Notes: generated from the letters alone by a model not told the origin. A DNA stretch of 64,000 nucleotides from JBNRMR01 sp050942895 (GCA_050942895.1 JBMNOE010000001.1:186001-250000); one strand, 5' to 3'; shown: positions 1 through 9,228, numbered from the stretch's first letter. Program-made: numbers and translations.

Positions 1-1
1 G

Positions 2-928
2 CGTAGAAAAAGCATAGGCGCGATAGTATGCTATGACGGCAGCGAAGCGGATGCAATAAAGGAAATCCGCAGGCATTATGAATATGCGCGCGAGCTGATC
101 GGCAACGAGTTCGGGGGCGACCTGATGGTAGGAATCGGCACCACCGTGAGCGACATAAGCAGCATTTTCGTTTCATATAACGAAGCCGTTACCGCCCTTG
201 ATCTGAGCATACTGGATAGCGAAAAAGGCTGGTATGTTTATAGCGAAGGGTATAAGCCAAACAGACATGTGATTTACTCCGGGAATCAGCTGCATACCGC
301 CCTTAGCAACCTTTTGCGGGCGGGCGATGTCGACGGCGCGCGCAAGGTCGTAAACAATCTGTTTTATAATCTTCAGGAGGACGTTTCATCAGCTCTTGCA
401 AAAGCCCAGTATTTTTATATGATCGGCATGATGGTAAACACATTAAATTTAGTTAATATTGAATTTGGAAATGTGGTTGGCGATATCGACAGTATCAGCC
501 AGAAGATTTTGTTCAGCAGTTCCGCCGACGAAGTGAAAGAACTTGCATCCGGCGTTATTGTGGAGCTTGCAGACTCTATGACGAACGAGCGCAGAAACCA
601 TGCTGAAAGGCTAAAGGAGCGCATAGACAGTGCGATAGAGAGCAACCTGACAAGCGATGAGCTCTGCCTCACCTTCCTTGCGGAAAAGCTTGGGTTGAAC
701 GCGAATTACATTTCAAACTTCTATAAGAAACAGACAGGCATTAATATTATCAACCAAATCAACACAAGGCGCATGGAGCAGGCCGTTAAATATCTTAATG
801 AAACCCAGCTCACTGTAAACGAGATCTCCGCGCAAATCGGCATACCCAATTATGCCACCTTCATACGCCTTTTCAAGAAGCACTATGGAATCACTCCGGG
901 CAAATATAGAGAAACAAACAGCGGTTAA
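2..928 (+). CDS. AraC-family regulator, C-terminal part (5' end outside window)
   Basis: The reading frame is open from the first bases of the window, so this is the C-terminal part of a longer protein. The last ~100 residues form a typical AraC double helix-turn-helix (first helices around LAEKLGLNANYISNFYKKQ, second around VNEISAQIGIPNYATFIRLF, ending ITPGKYR). The part before it (GIGTTVSDISSIFVSYNEA) resembles the degenerate GGDEF-like middle region of YesN-type response regulators and of membrane-bound AraC sensors. Such regulators usually control the sugar transporter next to them; here a lipoprotein binding protein gene starts 122 bases downstream on the same strand. Whether the missing N-terminus is a receiver or a membrane sensor cannot be told. 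Confidence 0.85.
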   Translation, partial: RRKSIGAIVCYDGSEADAIKEIRRHYEYARELIGNEFGGDLMVGIGTTVSDISSIFVSYNEAVTALDLSILDSEKGWYVYSEGYKPNRHVIYSGNQLHTALSNLLRAGDVDGARKVVNNLFYNLQEDVSSALAKAQYFYMIGMMVNTLNLVNIEFGNVVGDIDSISQKILFSSSADEVKELASGVIVELADSMTNERRNHAERLKERIDSAIESNLTSDELCLTFLAEKLGLNANYISNFYKKQTGINIINQINTRRMEQAVKYLNETQLTVNEISAQIGIPNYATFIRLFKKHYGITPGKYRETNSG

Positions 929-982
929 AACAGTGTAAAACGAAAAAATTCACACAAAATATGAAGATTTGATTCTATTTCT

Positions 983-1010
983 TTGGCCTTTTATCAGTTA
1001 TTATTATATA
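983..1010 (+). promoter_or_regulatory. Candidate sigma-A promoter of the binding-protein gene
   Basis: TTGGCC (983-988) and TATATA (1005-1010) are separated by 16 bases and lie about 40 bases before the start codon at 1051. The -35 matches the consensus only in part. Inference from sequence. Confidence 0.4.
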
Positions 1011-1050
1011 CGAGAGTAAAAAAACCAATATACATGGAGGAAGTATTGCT

Positions 1051-2736
1051 ATGAGGAAACAGCTATCTATTTTTATCCTTCTACTTCTTGTCTTCTCACT
1101 GTGTGCCTGCACGCCTGGTGGCGGCCCCTCCGCAGGCCAATCAACCGGCGGGAACGCTGAAGCCTTTGATAAAAACAGCGTGACGACCGACGACAACGGC
1201 TACGAGCTGCGCGGCTATACGCTGCCCATCTCTGAAACGCCGCTTACTCTGACCTTATTCATGGAGACCGACGTTAAGTGGTCGGCGACAAGGCAAACCG
1301 TTGCCGAGCTATCATCCTATCGGATTATTTCCGAGATGACGGGCATAGACATTAAGTTCGACCACCCGCCGGCCGGCCAGGGCACCGAGCAACTGAACCT
1401 GTACATGGCGTCCAACAGCCTGCCCGACATGATTTTCTACAACTGGAGAGCGATTACCGGCGGCCCTGCGAAGTACATCGCAGAGAACCAGATATTAAAG
1501 CTGAACGACTATCTGGACCTTTATGCGCCCAACTACATGCATCTGCTGGAAAAATACCCCAAGATAGCCCGTGACGCCGTGCTTGATGACGGCTCCCACT
1601 ATCAGTTCCAGATGCTGAGAATCAACGATAAAACAGGCGGCTGGTACTTCCTGAATGGTTTTACTATACGCCAGGACTGGCTTGAAAAGCTGAACCTTGA
1701 AACGCCCAGCAATCTCGACGAACTTGAGCAGGTGCTGATCGGTTTCCGCGACGGCGATCCCAACGGCAACGGCATCGCCGATGAAATTCCCCTCACTTTC
1801 GAAAAGAACGCCGACACCAGTTATAATGTCCTCGCGGCGAACTTCGGCGTGCTTTACGGCATGTGCAAAAACGGCGACACCGTCGTTTACGGCCCGATCG
1901 AAGATAACTACAAGGACTATCTCAAGCTTATGCACCGCTGGTATTCCGAAGGCTTGCTGGACGAGGAGTTCCTGCTGAACGACGGCACCGCAGTCACAAA
2001 CAAGATGACCTCCGGCCAGGCGGGGCTGACCTATGCATTGCTGGCAGGCGGCTTGGGCACATACACCAACATGCTTGCCGAACTGGATCCTGAGGCGAAG
2101 ATCGCCCCAATCTCCTACTTCCCCAGCGAGACCGACGGCAAAACATACCTGCCCTATTCCGCCCTTGACTCCGTGACCGGCACCGGCACTGCAATCAGCG
2201 TAAACTGCAAGCATATCAAGGAAGCAGTCATGTTCCGCGACTTCTTCTACAGCGAGCAGGGCATTCTGATCAGCAACTTCGGCGAAGAAGGCGAAAGCTA
2301 CACCTTTGTCGACGGCAAGCCCACCTTTACCGCCAATGTTCTCAGCAACGACCGCGGCCTGACGACGACGCAGGCGCTGAGCTATTATGTGCTCTCTGCT
2401 TCGAACGATGCCATGGTCAAGTCCTCCGACTACTTCGATCAGATCTCCCTCCTGCTGGACAACCAGAAGGAGTCTCAGGACGTCTGGGGCAAGAACGCCG
2501 ACTATTCTCTGGTCTATCCGGGCGGCGCCTCCCGTACAATCGAGGAATCCACCGAATATGCGGAAATATTCACTCCTATCAAGTCCTATGTGGATGAAAC
2601 AACCGCGAAGTTCATAATGGGACAGCTTGACATCGACGCCCAATGGGATGCCTATGTTGCCAATGTGAAGGCCATGAACGTAGAAAAGCTCATAAAGATC
2701 GATCAGGATGCGTATAACCGCTATCTGCAGCGTTAA
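1051..2736 (+). CDS. ABC transporter extracellular sugar-binding lipoprotein (LplA type)
   Basis: 561 residues. The N-terminus is a lipoprotein signal peptide ending in the lipobox SLCAC with Cys at about residue 20, followed by a Gly/Ser linker. The body has the pattern of large (about 550 residue) family 1 solute-binding proteins that work with LplB and YtcP permeases, for example the WYSEGLLDEEF and TSGQAG segments. GGAGG lies ten bases before the ATG. It should bind an oligosaccharide at the outer membrane face. No permease gene is adjacent in the window; it may use one upstream of the window or one of the two pairs downstream. A strong terminator follows. The ligand cannot be read from sequence. 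Confidence 0.88.
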   Translation: MRKQLSIFILLLLVFSLCACTPGGGPSAGQSTGGNAEAFDKNSVTTDDNGYELRGYTLPISETPLTLTLFMETDVKWSATRQTVAELSSYRIISEMTGIDIKFDHPPAGQGTEQLNLYMASNSLPDMIFYNWRAITGGPAKYIAENQILKLNDYLDLYAPNYMHLLEKYPKIARDAVLDDGSHYQFQMLRINDKTGGWYFLNGFTIRQDWLEKLNLETPSNLDELEQVLIGFRDGDPNGNGIADEIPLTFEKNADTSYNVLAANFGVLYGMCKNGDTVVYGPIEDNYKDYLKLMHRWYSEGLLDEEFLLNDGTAVTNKMTSGQAGLTYALLAGGLGTYTNMLAELDPEAKIAPISYFPSETDGKTYLPYSALDSVTGTGTAISVNCKHIKEAVMFRDFFYSEQGILISNFGEEGESYTFVDGKPTFTANVLSNDRGLTTTQALSYYVLSASNDAMVKSSDYFDQISLLLDNQKESQDVWGKNADYSLVYPGGASRTIEESTEYAEIFTPIKSYVDETTAKFIMGQLDIDAQWDAYVANVKAMNVEKLIKIDQDAYNRYLQR

Positions 2737-2838
2737 TCCCCCAGGGGATATTACCGGCAGCCAAGGAGCAGAGACATCGACAGACTTCCCCATTATTGAA
2801 AACCTCTGACTTTAAGCTAAATAAAAGCTAAATAAAAG

Positions 2839-2873
2839 CAGCACAGAATCTTTCGAATCTGTGCTGTTTTTTT
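2839..2873 (+). terminator. Rho-independent terminator after the binding-protein gene
   Basis: A nine-pair stem (CAGCACAGA with TCTGTGCTG), extended by two pairs after one mismatch, is followed by seven T residues. It ends the + strand unit and lies between convergent genes. Confidence 0.85.
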
Positions 2874-2903
2874 AAGTGCAGCTGTGCTTTAATGCCATAT
2901 GGC

Positions 2904-4049
2904 CTATGCGGTAATCTCAAACAATTCATCCACAGGCGTCACCAGAAGATCCAGCTTGCCGCTGACAGTGGAAGTTGAAACGATGTATTTATCATCCCCC
3001 ACAAACCTGGGGTGAGGGTCTGTGTGGTATATGTTCGACTTGGCCTTCGTGTTATACGCCGGGTTATAGCTGACTATGTCGACGGCCTTTCCCGTCTTTG
3101 CATTGAAAAACTCCACCCGCGAAGGGCAGCCCCGGTAGAAGCCGTCGCTTCCCAGCACCACATCCGAAACGAAAGCCCCCATGTCCTTTGTGCAATAGCA
3201 ATGCCATGGCGGCACGGTGTGGAACACCTTTTCTTCGCCGGTTTCCATGTGCTTGCCGCAAATTCCTATGGCCGCATTGCAGTAGAGCATCCATTTCCCG
3301 TCCGGGCTCCAGAACTCGTGGGTGGCGTAATTGCCCATGGGCCTGTGAAGCGCCGGCTCCTTATCGCCCCTGCGCATTGTCCAAAGCCGCATGTAGACGC
3401 CCTCTGAGTTCGTGCGTATCCGCCGCTGAGAGCCGTCCACCGGGTCTATGTAATGATCTTCCGCAAAGAGCACCAGGTCTTTATCAGTCGGGTGAAACTG
3501 AGCATGATTGCGGCGAAAATCCGGCCTGTACCACTCGGTGTATTTCCCCGTGTAGATATTAATGGAGCCGATGACGAAATTATCCCCGCCCACCATTGAG
3601 TCTAAGAACAGCTCCTGCCCGTCCGCCGAGAGGGTTAGATGAGTGCAAAGACTCACCGGCAGAGCGCCCATGGCGATCTCCTCCGGAACCGGAAATAGCT
3701 TTTCAAGCGGCATTTGCGGGTCTGGCGAGCGCTTGTACAGGCCCTGCCCGTTGGCGAATATGAGCTCGCCCGTTTCTTCAAGCACCAAGCCGGATTCCGT
3801 CGGGCCTGCAGTCTCCGGGAAAGCGTAAACCTCATCCTTGAGGAAATCGACAACGCTGAAATAGCGCTGGTTTGCCGGCGGATGACTGCACATGAACCAC
3901 AGATACCTGCCATCCTTTGACATGCTGGGGTTCACGAAGTAAAACCCCTGCTGCTGAGGAGCAACCCTGGTGCTTAACAGATATGACCTCACCCCCGTTA
4001 CGGGATCTTTGTACTCGCTGAAATGACTGGATGTCCTGACAGTTTTCAT
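2904..4049 (-). CDS. Oligogalacturonate lyase-like (PL22-like) beta-propeller protein
   Basis: 381 residues from the start chosen here. A GGAGG lies eight bases before this ATG, while a further ATG 15 bases upstream has no ribosome site. The protein lacks a signal peptide, so it is cytoplasmic. It has propeller-type repeats (SMSKDGRYLWF, TLSADGQELF, FWSPDGKWMLYC) and His-rich stretches (NHAQFHPTDKDLVLFAEDH, THEFWSPDGK, YHTDPHPRF) like those of oligogalacturonide lyases, which cleave digalacturonate with a His/Mn2+ site. I could not align every metal ligand with confidence, so substrate and activity are inferred. It follows the FG-GAP protein gene by 47 bases and is probably co-transcribed with it. 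Confidence 0.65.
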   Translation of the reverse strand: MKTVRTSSHFSEYKDPVTGVRSYLLSTRVAPQQQGFYFVNPSMSKDGRYLWFMCSHPPANQRYFSVVDFLKDEVYAFPETAGPTESGLVLEETGELIFANGQGLYKRSPDPQMPLEKLFPVPEEIAMGALPVSLCTHLTLSADGQELFLDSMVGGDNFVIGSINIYTGKYTEWYRPDFRRNHAQFHPTDKDLVLFAEDHYIDPVDGSQRRIRTNSEGVYMRLWTMRRGDKEPALHRPMGNYATHEFWSPDGKWMLYCNAAIGICGKHMETGEEKVFHTVPPWHCYCTKDMGAFVSDVVLGSDGFYRGCPSRVEFFNAKTGKAVDIVSYNPAYNTKAKSNIYHTDPHPRFVGDDKYIVSTSTVSGKLDLLVTPVDELFEITA

Positions 4050-4096
4050 CTCCACTACCTCCATCTGTTTTTTATATGAACGCGATGAACGATATA

Positions 4097-6097
4097 TTAT
4101 TTTATTGAATACTCGCCCCTGTAGTTGGAGGCATTGTAATGGGGGTTTCGCCTGGGTCTATATTCCGGCGCTCCCTTGGGCAGCTCGCCGTCCTGGGTGT
4201 ATATGAACATCCTCTCCTCGTCCCACACGACTATCTCGTCCCTGCCGTCGCCGCAGATATCCAGCACCTCTGCGCAAAGATCCGGGTGGCCGTCGTCGGG
4301 CATCTGCACCACCTGCCTGCCCTCGCCGTCAAAGAGACCGCCATATTTCACATTGCCGTTCATCAGCAGCAGCTCGCTTCCGTCGCCCTGCCAGTTGACA
4401 GGGGTAATAATATTGCCGTTGCAGCCGCTTTCCATGCGCCAAAGCTCGTTTCCGTCGCAGTCGTAAAAATAAACTATGCCCTGATTGCCCCAGTAGGTTG
4501 TGCAGGCGATCTCCAGCCCTTCGCGCCCCGGGCAGTAGTTGGCCACCGAAATGCGCTGGCCATGGCCGTTTATGTCCCTTTTGATTATGTTTCCCTGCTT
4601 ATCAAGGATCATAAACCCTTCCCAGCCGCTGACTATCAGTATCCTTTCCTCCCCGCCGGGCTTTAGCTGCGCCACCACGATCTCATCCGTGTGATCTGTT
4701 TCAATGGGCAGCTTCCAGATGAGCTCTCCCTCCGGTGAAACCAGATTATAGCAGGAAATGATCTCGTCCCTGCCGTCGCCGTTGATATCATGGCCGATGG
4801 GGAAATGGCCTGTGTTAAACTCGCTGAATTTCCATTTGAAGTTGAGATCCTTGTCATAGGCCCACAGCCTTGCATAGCGATCCTTTATCACTATATCACA
4901 GGGTCTTTCGCCGCCGCTTAGGTTCATTATCATTATCGCGTCGATATTCAGCCTGTCGAATGAATGCTTTTTAAACTCGATGCCGCAAAGCTCCTGCGCA
5001 GGCTCCTCATTGAAGGGGGTGTGAATCCATTTTTTAACCTGACCGGTTCTTCCGTCCAGTATCTTCAGCTTGAAATCATGGCCGACTATGACCTCGTCTA
5101 TGCCGTCGCCGTCGATATCGTACACCTGCATGGGCAGATCCGCCGTCAAGTATGCGTTTTGCTTTCCCGGCACAGGCATCCCCAGCTGCCAAAGAATCTC
5201 CGCGGATTCAATGCTCACCGCCGTCAGACAGCTTATTGCGCCATAACGGTCTTTGAACACCCGCTTCTGGTTTTGGGCCATCACGAAGAACATCTCGTCG
5301 GTTCCGGTCAGATGGCCGAAGCGAATCTGCCTGCCTGCGCCAAAGCCCTTTAGATTTATCACCTTGTGCAGCTTCATGCCGGAGTATTTTGTCCTGTCCA
5401 GAGCAAGCTGTGCCTCCTGCTCCTTTCGCTCATTCATGATAGCGCCGTATACCGCCTCGCTGCATTCAACATCAGCGCTCTTATACCTCGCCGGCATGAA
5501 GGCTGCCAGAGCGATGCAGCCGGCTTCATAATAGCTGTCGCTGGCGCTCAAAACCTTCTTTCCGTCCACATAGCAGTCGAAGGTGCTGCCCCTCACATCA
5601 ACCTTCAGCTCATAAAGCTGATCGCAGCTCGCATCGAAGGGCGCCTCCGCCAGTGTCGTTCGGTCATATTTGTCCACCCTTATGACCTGGGCCTTGCCCC
5701 CGCCGATGAAAAAACCGTAGTTTGAAAGGCTGGTCTGATACCGGAACAGAAATCCGCAGGGTTCCGCTGTCGAAAGAAGCTGGAGCTTTACTGCGGCGGT
5801 GTAGTCGGTCCAGTCTTTATCGCCGGAGACAAGCGTGGGGCAGTTGCCATTGGGCGTGGGCCTTGAAACAGGCGCATCCACCCGCTGCTGCTCCATGTAC
5901 TTCTTGCCGTCAAGCTCAGTAATCAGCCATGTTGGGCCGCGGAAGCTGTATGAGTATATCGGGTCATACCAGTTCCCCGAATATCCCTTCGGAGGATAAA
6001 AATGATATTCCCCCATGGCGGAATGCTCGGGATCATATGGAAATTCGCCTATAGAAAAGTCGGAAAAGTCCTCGCTCAAAAGACAGACGCTCTTCAT
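4097..6097 (-). CDS. FG-GAP/VCBS beta-propeller protein with N-terminal jelly-roll-like domain
   Basis: 666 residues from the ATG at 6097, chosen because AGAGGA precedes it at normal spacing; a TTG 18 bases upstream has no site. Residues about 1-220 look like a concanavalin-like domain (DWTDYTAAVKLQLLS, GFLFRYQTSLSNYGFFIGG, ELKVDVRGSTFDCYVDGKK). Residues about 240-640 carry several calcium-type FG-GAP repeats (DIDGDGIDEVIVG, DINGDGRDEIIS, DICGDGRDEIVVWD). This arrangement recalls rhamnogalacturonan lyases of family PL11, but I do not see a clear catalytic signature, and no signal peptide is present. It probably handles a glycan or serves as a scaffold. Its promoter is an extended -10 just upstream; the PL22-like gene follows. 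Confidence 0.6.
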   Translation of the reverse strand: MKSVCLLSEDFSDFSIGEFPYDPEHSAMGEYHFYPPKGYSGNWYDPIYSYSFRGPTWLITELDGKKYMEQQRVDAPVSRPTPNGNCPTLVSGDKDWTDYTAAVKLQLLSTAEPCGFLFRYQTSLSNYGFFIGGGKAQVIRVDKYDRTTLAEAPFDASCDQLYELKVDVRGSTFDCYVDGKKVLSASDSYYEAGCIALAAFMPARYKSADVECSEAVYGAIMNERKEQEAQLALDRTKYSGMKLHKVINLKGFGAGRQIRFGHLTGTDEMFFVMAQNQKRVFKDRYGAISCLTAVSIESAEILWQLGMPVPGKQNAYLTADLPMQVYDIDGDGIDEVIVGHDFKLKILDGRTGQVKKWIHTPFNEEPAQELCGIEFKKHSFDRLNIDAIMIMNLSGGERPCDIVIKDRYARLWAYDKDLNFKWKFSEFNTGHFPIGHDINGDGRDEIISCYNLVSPEGELIWKLPIETDHTDEIVVAQLKPGGEERILIVSGWEGFMILDKQGNIIKRDINGHGQRISVANYCPGREGLEIACTTYWGNQGIVYFYDCDGNELWRMESGCNGNIITPVNWQGDGSELLLMNGNVKYGGLFDGEGRQVVQMPDDGHPDLCAEVLDICGDGRDEIVVWDEERMFIYTQDGELPKGAPEYRPRRNPHYNASNYRGEYSIK

Positions 6098-6132
6098 AAA
6101 TATTCCTCTTTTCAAATGTTTTGTTTGACCAT

Positions 6133-6141
6133 ATTATAGCA
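6133..6141 (-). promoter_or_regulatory. Extended -10 promoter for the two propeller genes
   Basis: On the - strand the bases read TGCTATAAT, an extended -10 element (TGnTATAAT), about 36 bases before the start codon at 6097. The -35 position is poor (TGGAAA, 17 bases upstream). With the terminator upstream, it suggests the FG-GAP and PL22-like genes form their own unit. Confidence 0.5.
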
Positions 6142-6171
6142 TGTACCGCCGCTCATTTCCACCAAATGAAA

Positions 6172-6205
6172 AGAAAAGCCGGTCCCGCCTTAAGAGGAAC
6201 CGGCT
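6172..6205 (-). terminator. Terminator downstream of the transporter/aldolase operon
   Basis: On the - strand AGCCGGT pairs with ACCGGCT over a 15-base loop, followed by TTTTCTTTTC. It would end transcripts coming from the binding protein-permease-RraA genes before they reach the propeller genes. Confidence 0.6.
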
Positions 6206-6226
6206 ATAAAGAGTCAATAGAGGAAA

Positions 6227-6452
6227 TCAACTTTGTCCGCTGCTTTTTTCAACAAAGCTGATTGTGTTCCCATCCGGATCAAGAAACCAGAAGGAAAAGG
6301 CGCACCAGGGCCTGCGCTCATGCGGTGAGGTAACTTTGATACCCAGGATTTCCTTCATCAGGCGCTCACAAAAAACATCAATGATATGTTTTAACTGCAT
6401 TGGAACCGACGCCCCGGATTATAAACCGCAAGCTAATAGCTTTTAAAGACAT
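6227..6452 (-). pseudogene. Remnant of a VOC (glyoxalase/bleomycin-resistance) family gene
   Basis: Two pieces in different frames look like one broken gene. An ATG at 6452 begins MSLKAISLRFI, the usual opening strand of a VOC-fold protein, preceded by a loosely spaced GAAAGGAGC, and it stops after 24 codons. In a second frame, 6400 to 6227 encodes 57 residues ending in the typical last VOC strand and metal-site region (WCAFSFWFLDPDGNTISFVE). A full VOC protein is about 120-130 residues, so the middle has been lost with a frame change. Family resemblance is inferred by eye from short motifs. Confidence 0.5.
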
Positions 6453-6497
6453 AATGAATGCGCCGATAAGCTCCTTTCAAGCAACTCTGTTATTTTT

Positions 6498-7172
6498 TTA
6501 TTCGTCCTCGCTGAGACCAAGGGCGTCATATGCAGCCTGGAAGCCCAGTATATCCATTGTGGACTCCCCCGCCCTGATACGCCTGATCACTTCGGCTTCG
6601 TCAGCCTCCTTCTTTTTAGCAGCCTCCAGCACCTTTTCGGCAATTTCCAGCGGCACCACCACCACGCCGTCATTGTCGCCCAGAACGATATCGCCGGCGT
6701 TCACAGTCACGCCGCAGACCACGACGGGGTTGTTTATAGTCCCCGGGTTTGCCTTTGTGGTGCCCTTCATCGAAAGACCCCTTGAAAACATCGGGAAGTT
6801 CATGTCTTTTATGGGCATTGAGTCCCGAACGGTGCCGTTTGTGACGATGCCCACTATGCCTTTTTCCTGGGCCGCGGCGGTGATTATCTCCCCCCAGATG
6901 CCCGCCTCGCAGAAACCGTCCACGTCCACCACCAATATATCCCCCGGCTGGGCGATTGAAACGGCCTTGTGCAGCATAAGATTATCACCCGGGCGGGATT
7001 TTACCGTCAGCGCACTGCCCACCACAAAGCTGCCCTGCCATGTGGGGCGGATATCGCTGGTCATTGCGCCCTTTTTGCCCATCACCTCGTGCAAAGTGGC
7101 AGCCTGCATCTTTGAGTATTCATTCAGCAGCTCGGATGATGGCCTGGGATGGTTTTTAACAATATTTTTCAT
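6498..7172 (-). CDS. RraA/HMG-aldolase family protein
   Basis: 224 residues, cytoplasmic. The RraA-like fold is clear: GDILVVDVDGFCEAGIWGE, then GIVGIVTNGTVRDS, and GDIVLGDNDGVVVVP near the end. The RD pair in TVRDS is the conserved Arg-Asp of the divalent-metal pyruvate aldolases (4-hydroxy-4-methyl-2-oxoglutarate and 4-carboxy-4-hydroxy-2-oxoadipate aldolases). True RraA proteins that inhibit RNase E are shorter (~160 residues). It lies 104 bases downstream of the YtcP-type permease gene, so cleavage of a 2-oxo sugar acid from the imported glycan is a reasonable guess. Substrate unknown. Confidence 0.78.
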   Translation of the reverse strand: MKNIVKNHPRPSSELLNEYSKMQAATLHEVMGKKGAMTSDIRPTWQGSFVVGSALTVKSRPGDNLMLHKAVSIAQPGDILVVDVDGFCEAGIWGEIITAAAQEKGIVGIVTNGTVRDSMPIKDMNFPMFSRGLSMKGTTKANPGTINNPVVVCGVTVNAGDIVLGDNDGVVVVPLEIAEKVLEAAKKKEADEAEVIRRIRAGESTMDILGFQAAYDALGLSEDE

Positions 7173-7276
7173 TGCGCTCTCCTTAGAATAAATGATTATG
7201 CTTTTAATATTCTAAGCGCCTCCTGTATTTCCTGCAAGAAGCGCTTTTTTATATCGCATATCGTTTTTATTTAGGA

Positions 7277-8155
7277 CTATTCCTTCAATGAGCCTATCAT
7301 CAGGCCGCTGACGAAATACTTTTGCAGCAAGGGATAAATGCAAAGTATCGGCACGGTGGTGATGATAACCATCGCCGCCTTTATCGCCTCAACCAACTGT
7401 TCCTGGGATATTTTTTCCTCACCCAAAAGGTCAAGATCCGTGCCCTGTATCAAAAACTGCCTTAGAACCATCTGAAGAGGCCATTTGCTATTCGTTCTGA
7501 GGTATATCATCGCGGGGAACCAGCTGTTCCAGTGTCCCACGCCGTAATACAGCACCATGACCATCATGGCCGGCAGCGAAAGAGGTATGACGATTTTAAA
7601 CAGGGTTGTGAAATGCCCGCCGCCGTCGATGAACACCGACTCCACCAGGCTTTCAGGGATTGAAAGAAAATAGGAGCGCAGCAAAATCACATTATAGGTG
7701 CTGATGGCTCCGGGCAAAATCAGCGCCCAAAGGCTGTCATACAGGCCAAGATTGTTGACATTAAGCCATGTGGGGACAAGCCCGCCGCTGAAATAATATG
7801 TGATCAGTATCATTATCATCACGGGCCTGAAAAGCATGGTGTTTCTGCGGGTTAGAAAGTATGCCGCCAGTGATGTCAATATGATGTTAAAGAAAAGCCC
7901 TCCAAAAAGCACTATCAGCGTATTCTTGAAGCCGCTGGGAATAAGCTTTTGGCGAAACACCAGGGTGTATGCGTTGGTTGAAAACCCCAGAGGTCTCCAC
8001 AGAAGGCCTCTGTGCCTGGTTAAAAGCGCGGGTTCGCTGAATGAAACGAAAACCTCGTATAGCATGGGATAGAGCATTATCAGGGCAAGAGCCGAAAGGA
8101 TTATTATGTTAATCGCCTCGCCAAAAAGCTCCGTTGTCGAACGCTTGCTTATCAT
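7277..8155 (-). CDS. Carbohydrate ABC transporter permease, YtcP/LplC type
   Basis: 292 residues with six predicted membrane segments. The inner-membrane EAA loop, which docks the ATPase, is seen as ESVFIDGGGHFTTLFKIVIP, and the C-terminus PLLQKYFVSGLMIGSLKE is typical of the family. It begins 14 bases after the stop of the LplB-type permease and forms with it the membrane channel for the sugar bound by the lipoprotein upstream. No ATPase gene is present nearby; CUT1 systems of this kind usually share one MsmX-like ATPase encoded elsewhere. Confidence 0.92.
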   Translation of the reverse strand: MISKRSTTELFGEAINIIILSALALIMLYPMLYEVFVSFSEPALLTRHRGLLWRPLGFSTNAYTLVFRQKLIPSGFKNTLIVLFGGLFFNIILTSLAAYFLTRRNTMLFRPVMIMILITYYFSGGLVPTWLNVNNLGLYDSLWALILPGAISTYNVILLRSYFLSIPESLVESVFIDGGGHFTTLFKIVIPLSLPAMMVMVLYYGVGHWNSWFPAMIYLRTNSKWPLQMVLRQFLIQGTDLDLLGEEKISQEQLVEAIKAAMVIITTVPILCIYPLLQKYFVSGLMIGSLKE

Positions 8156-8169
8156 ATCCTTCCCCTCCC

Positions 8170-9129
8170 CTAAAACAGGCTTGTTTCCGTCACCTTGCGG
8201 CTGATCGCATTTGCTGTCAGCACAAGGATGAAGTTAATTGCCGAGTTAAAAAGATCTATGGCTGTTGAGAAACTGAAGTTGAACTCCAGCAGTCCTCTGC
8301 GGTACATATAAGTGGATATCACGTCCGCCGTTTCGTATATTGTCGGGTTGTACAAAAGCAGCACCTTTTCATACCCCACGCTCATCAGGCCGCCGATTTT
8401 CATTATCAGAAGAATCACCAGAGTGTTCTTTATCCCCGGTAGCGTAATATGCCATATGCGCCTGAGCCTGCCGGCGCCGTCAAGGGCGGCGGCTTCGTAC
8501 AGCCCTCCGTCCACCCCGGCAATTGCCGCCAGATATATTATGCTGCTCCAGCCTACTTCCTGCCATATGCCGCTGGCCACATATATGGTTCTAAAATAGG
8601 CCGGATTTTGCAAAAACGACGAAGGGCTCCTTCCAAAGATTGCGCCAATCTGGTTAAAAAGGCCGTCGCTCAGACAGAATGATACAATCATTCCGCAGAC
8701 AACAACCGATGAAATGAAGTGGGGAAAATATGTGAGGGTTTGCAGAATGCGCTTATATTTTATCTGCCGCACTTCGCTGAGCATAACCGCCAGAAGCACC
8801 GGCGCAGGAAAGCCAAATATCAGGCTATAAAGACTTATTAGGATTGTGTTGCGTAAAAGGCGAGGAAAGAAAGGGTCCCTGATGAACATTATGAAATGCT
8901 CGAAGCCATAAAAATCAGCCCACGGGCTCCCCCAGGTTCCGAATGCCGGCTTATAGTTTTTAAAGCCGATAACCACGCCGACTATAGGTATATAGCGAAA
9001 GACTATGTAGTAAACAATCACGGGCAGCACCAGCACATACAGCCAAAAATTCGTTTTGAAGTCGCGCTTTAGGCGATTCCAAAAGCTTTTCTTTCCACCG
9101 AAGCCCGCCGGGTTTTGAGAAACAACCAT
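8170..9129 (-). CDS. Carbohydrate ABC transporter permease, LplB type
   Basis: 319 residues. A basic cytoplasmic start is followed by six membrane segments beginning at FWLYVLVLPVIVYYIVF. The EAA loop reads YEAAALDGAGRLRRIWHITL and the protein ends in the family-typical KVTETSLF. It is the partner of the next gene, 14 bases away, and lies 99 bases after the stop of its binding protein; a GC-rich hairpin sits in that gap. The ribosome site is weak (GGAAG about ten bases upstream). Confidence 0.92.
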   Translation of the reverse strand: MVVSQNPAGFGGKKSFWNRLKRDFKTNFWLYVLVLPVIVYYIVFRYIPIVGVVIGFKNYKPAFGTWGSPWADFYGFEHFIMFIRDPFFPRLLRNTILISLYSLIFGFPAPVLLAVMLSEVRQIKYKRILQTLTYFPHFISSVVVCGMIVSFCLSDGLFNQIGAIFGRSPSSFLQNPAYFRTIYVASGIWQEVGWSSIIYLAAIAGVDGGLYEAAALDGAGRLRRIWHITLPGIKNTLVILLIMKIGGLMSVGYEKVLLLYNPTIYETADVISTYMYRRGLLEFNFSFSTAIDLFNSAINFILVLTANAISRKVTETSLF

Positions 9130-9164
9130 TGAATCTGCACTTCCTTTTGGCTTAATAAAGAGAC

Positions 9165-9188
9165 AGGGCGGGCAAGCCCGCCCGCCCT
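9165..9188 (-). promoter_or_regulatory. GC-rich stem-loop between binding-protein and permease genes
   Basis: Nine perfect pairs (AGGGCGGGC with GCCCGCCCT) enclose a six-base loop. No T-run follows directly, so it is not a clean terminator. In this position such stems commonly protect the upstream mRNA and allow more binding protein than permease to be made; that role is inferred. Confidence 0.65.
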
Positions 9189-9228
9189 AAAAAACTAACT
9201 AAAACTAATTACTTCAAGTGCCAGTAAA

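Noticed and set aside
1495..2793. 432-codon open frame antisense to the first binding-protein gene
   Set aside because: It is a mirror of a G+C-biased coding frame, has no ribosome site and no recognisable product.
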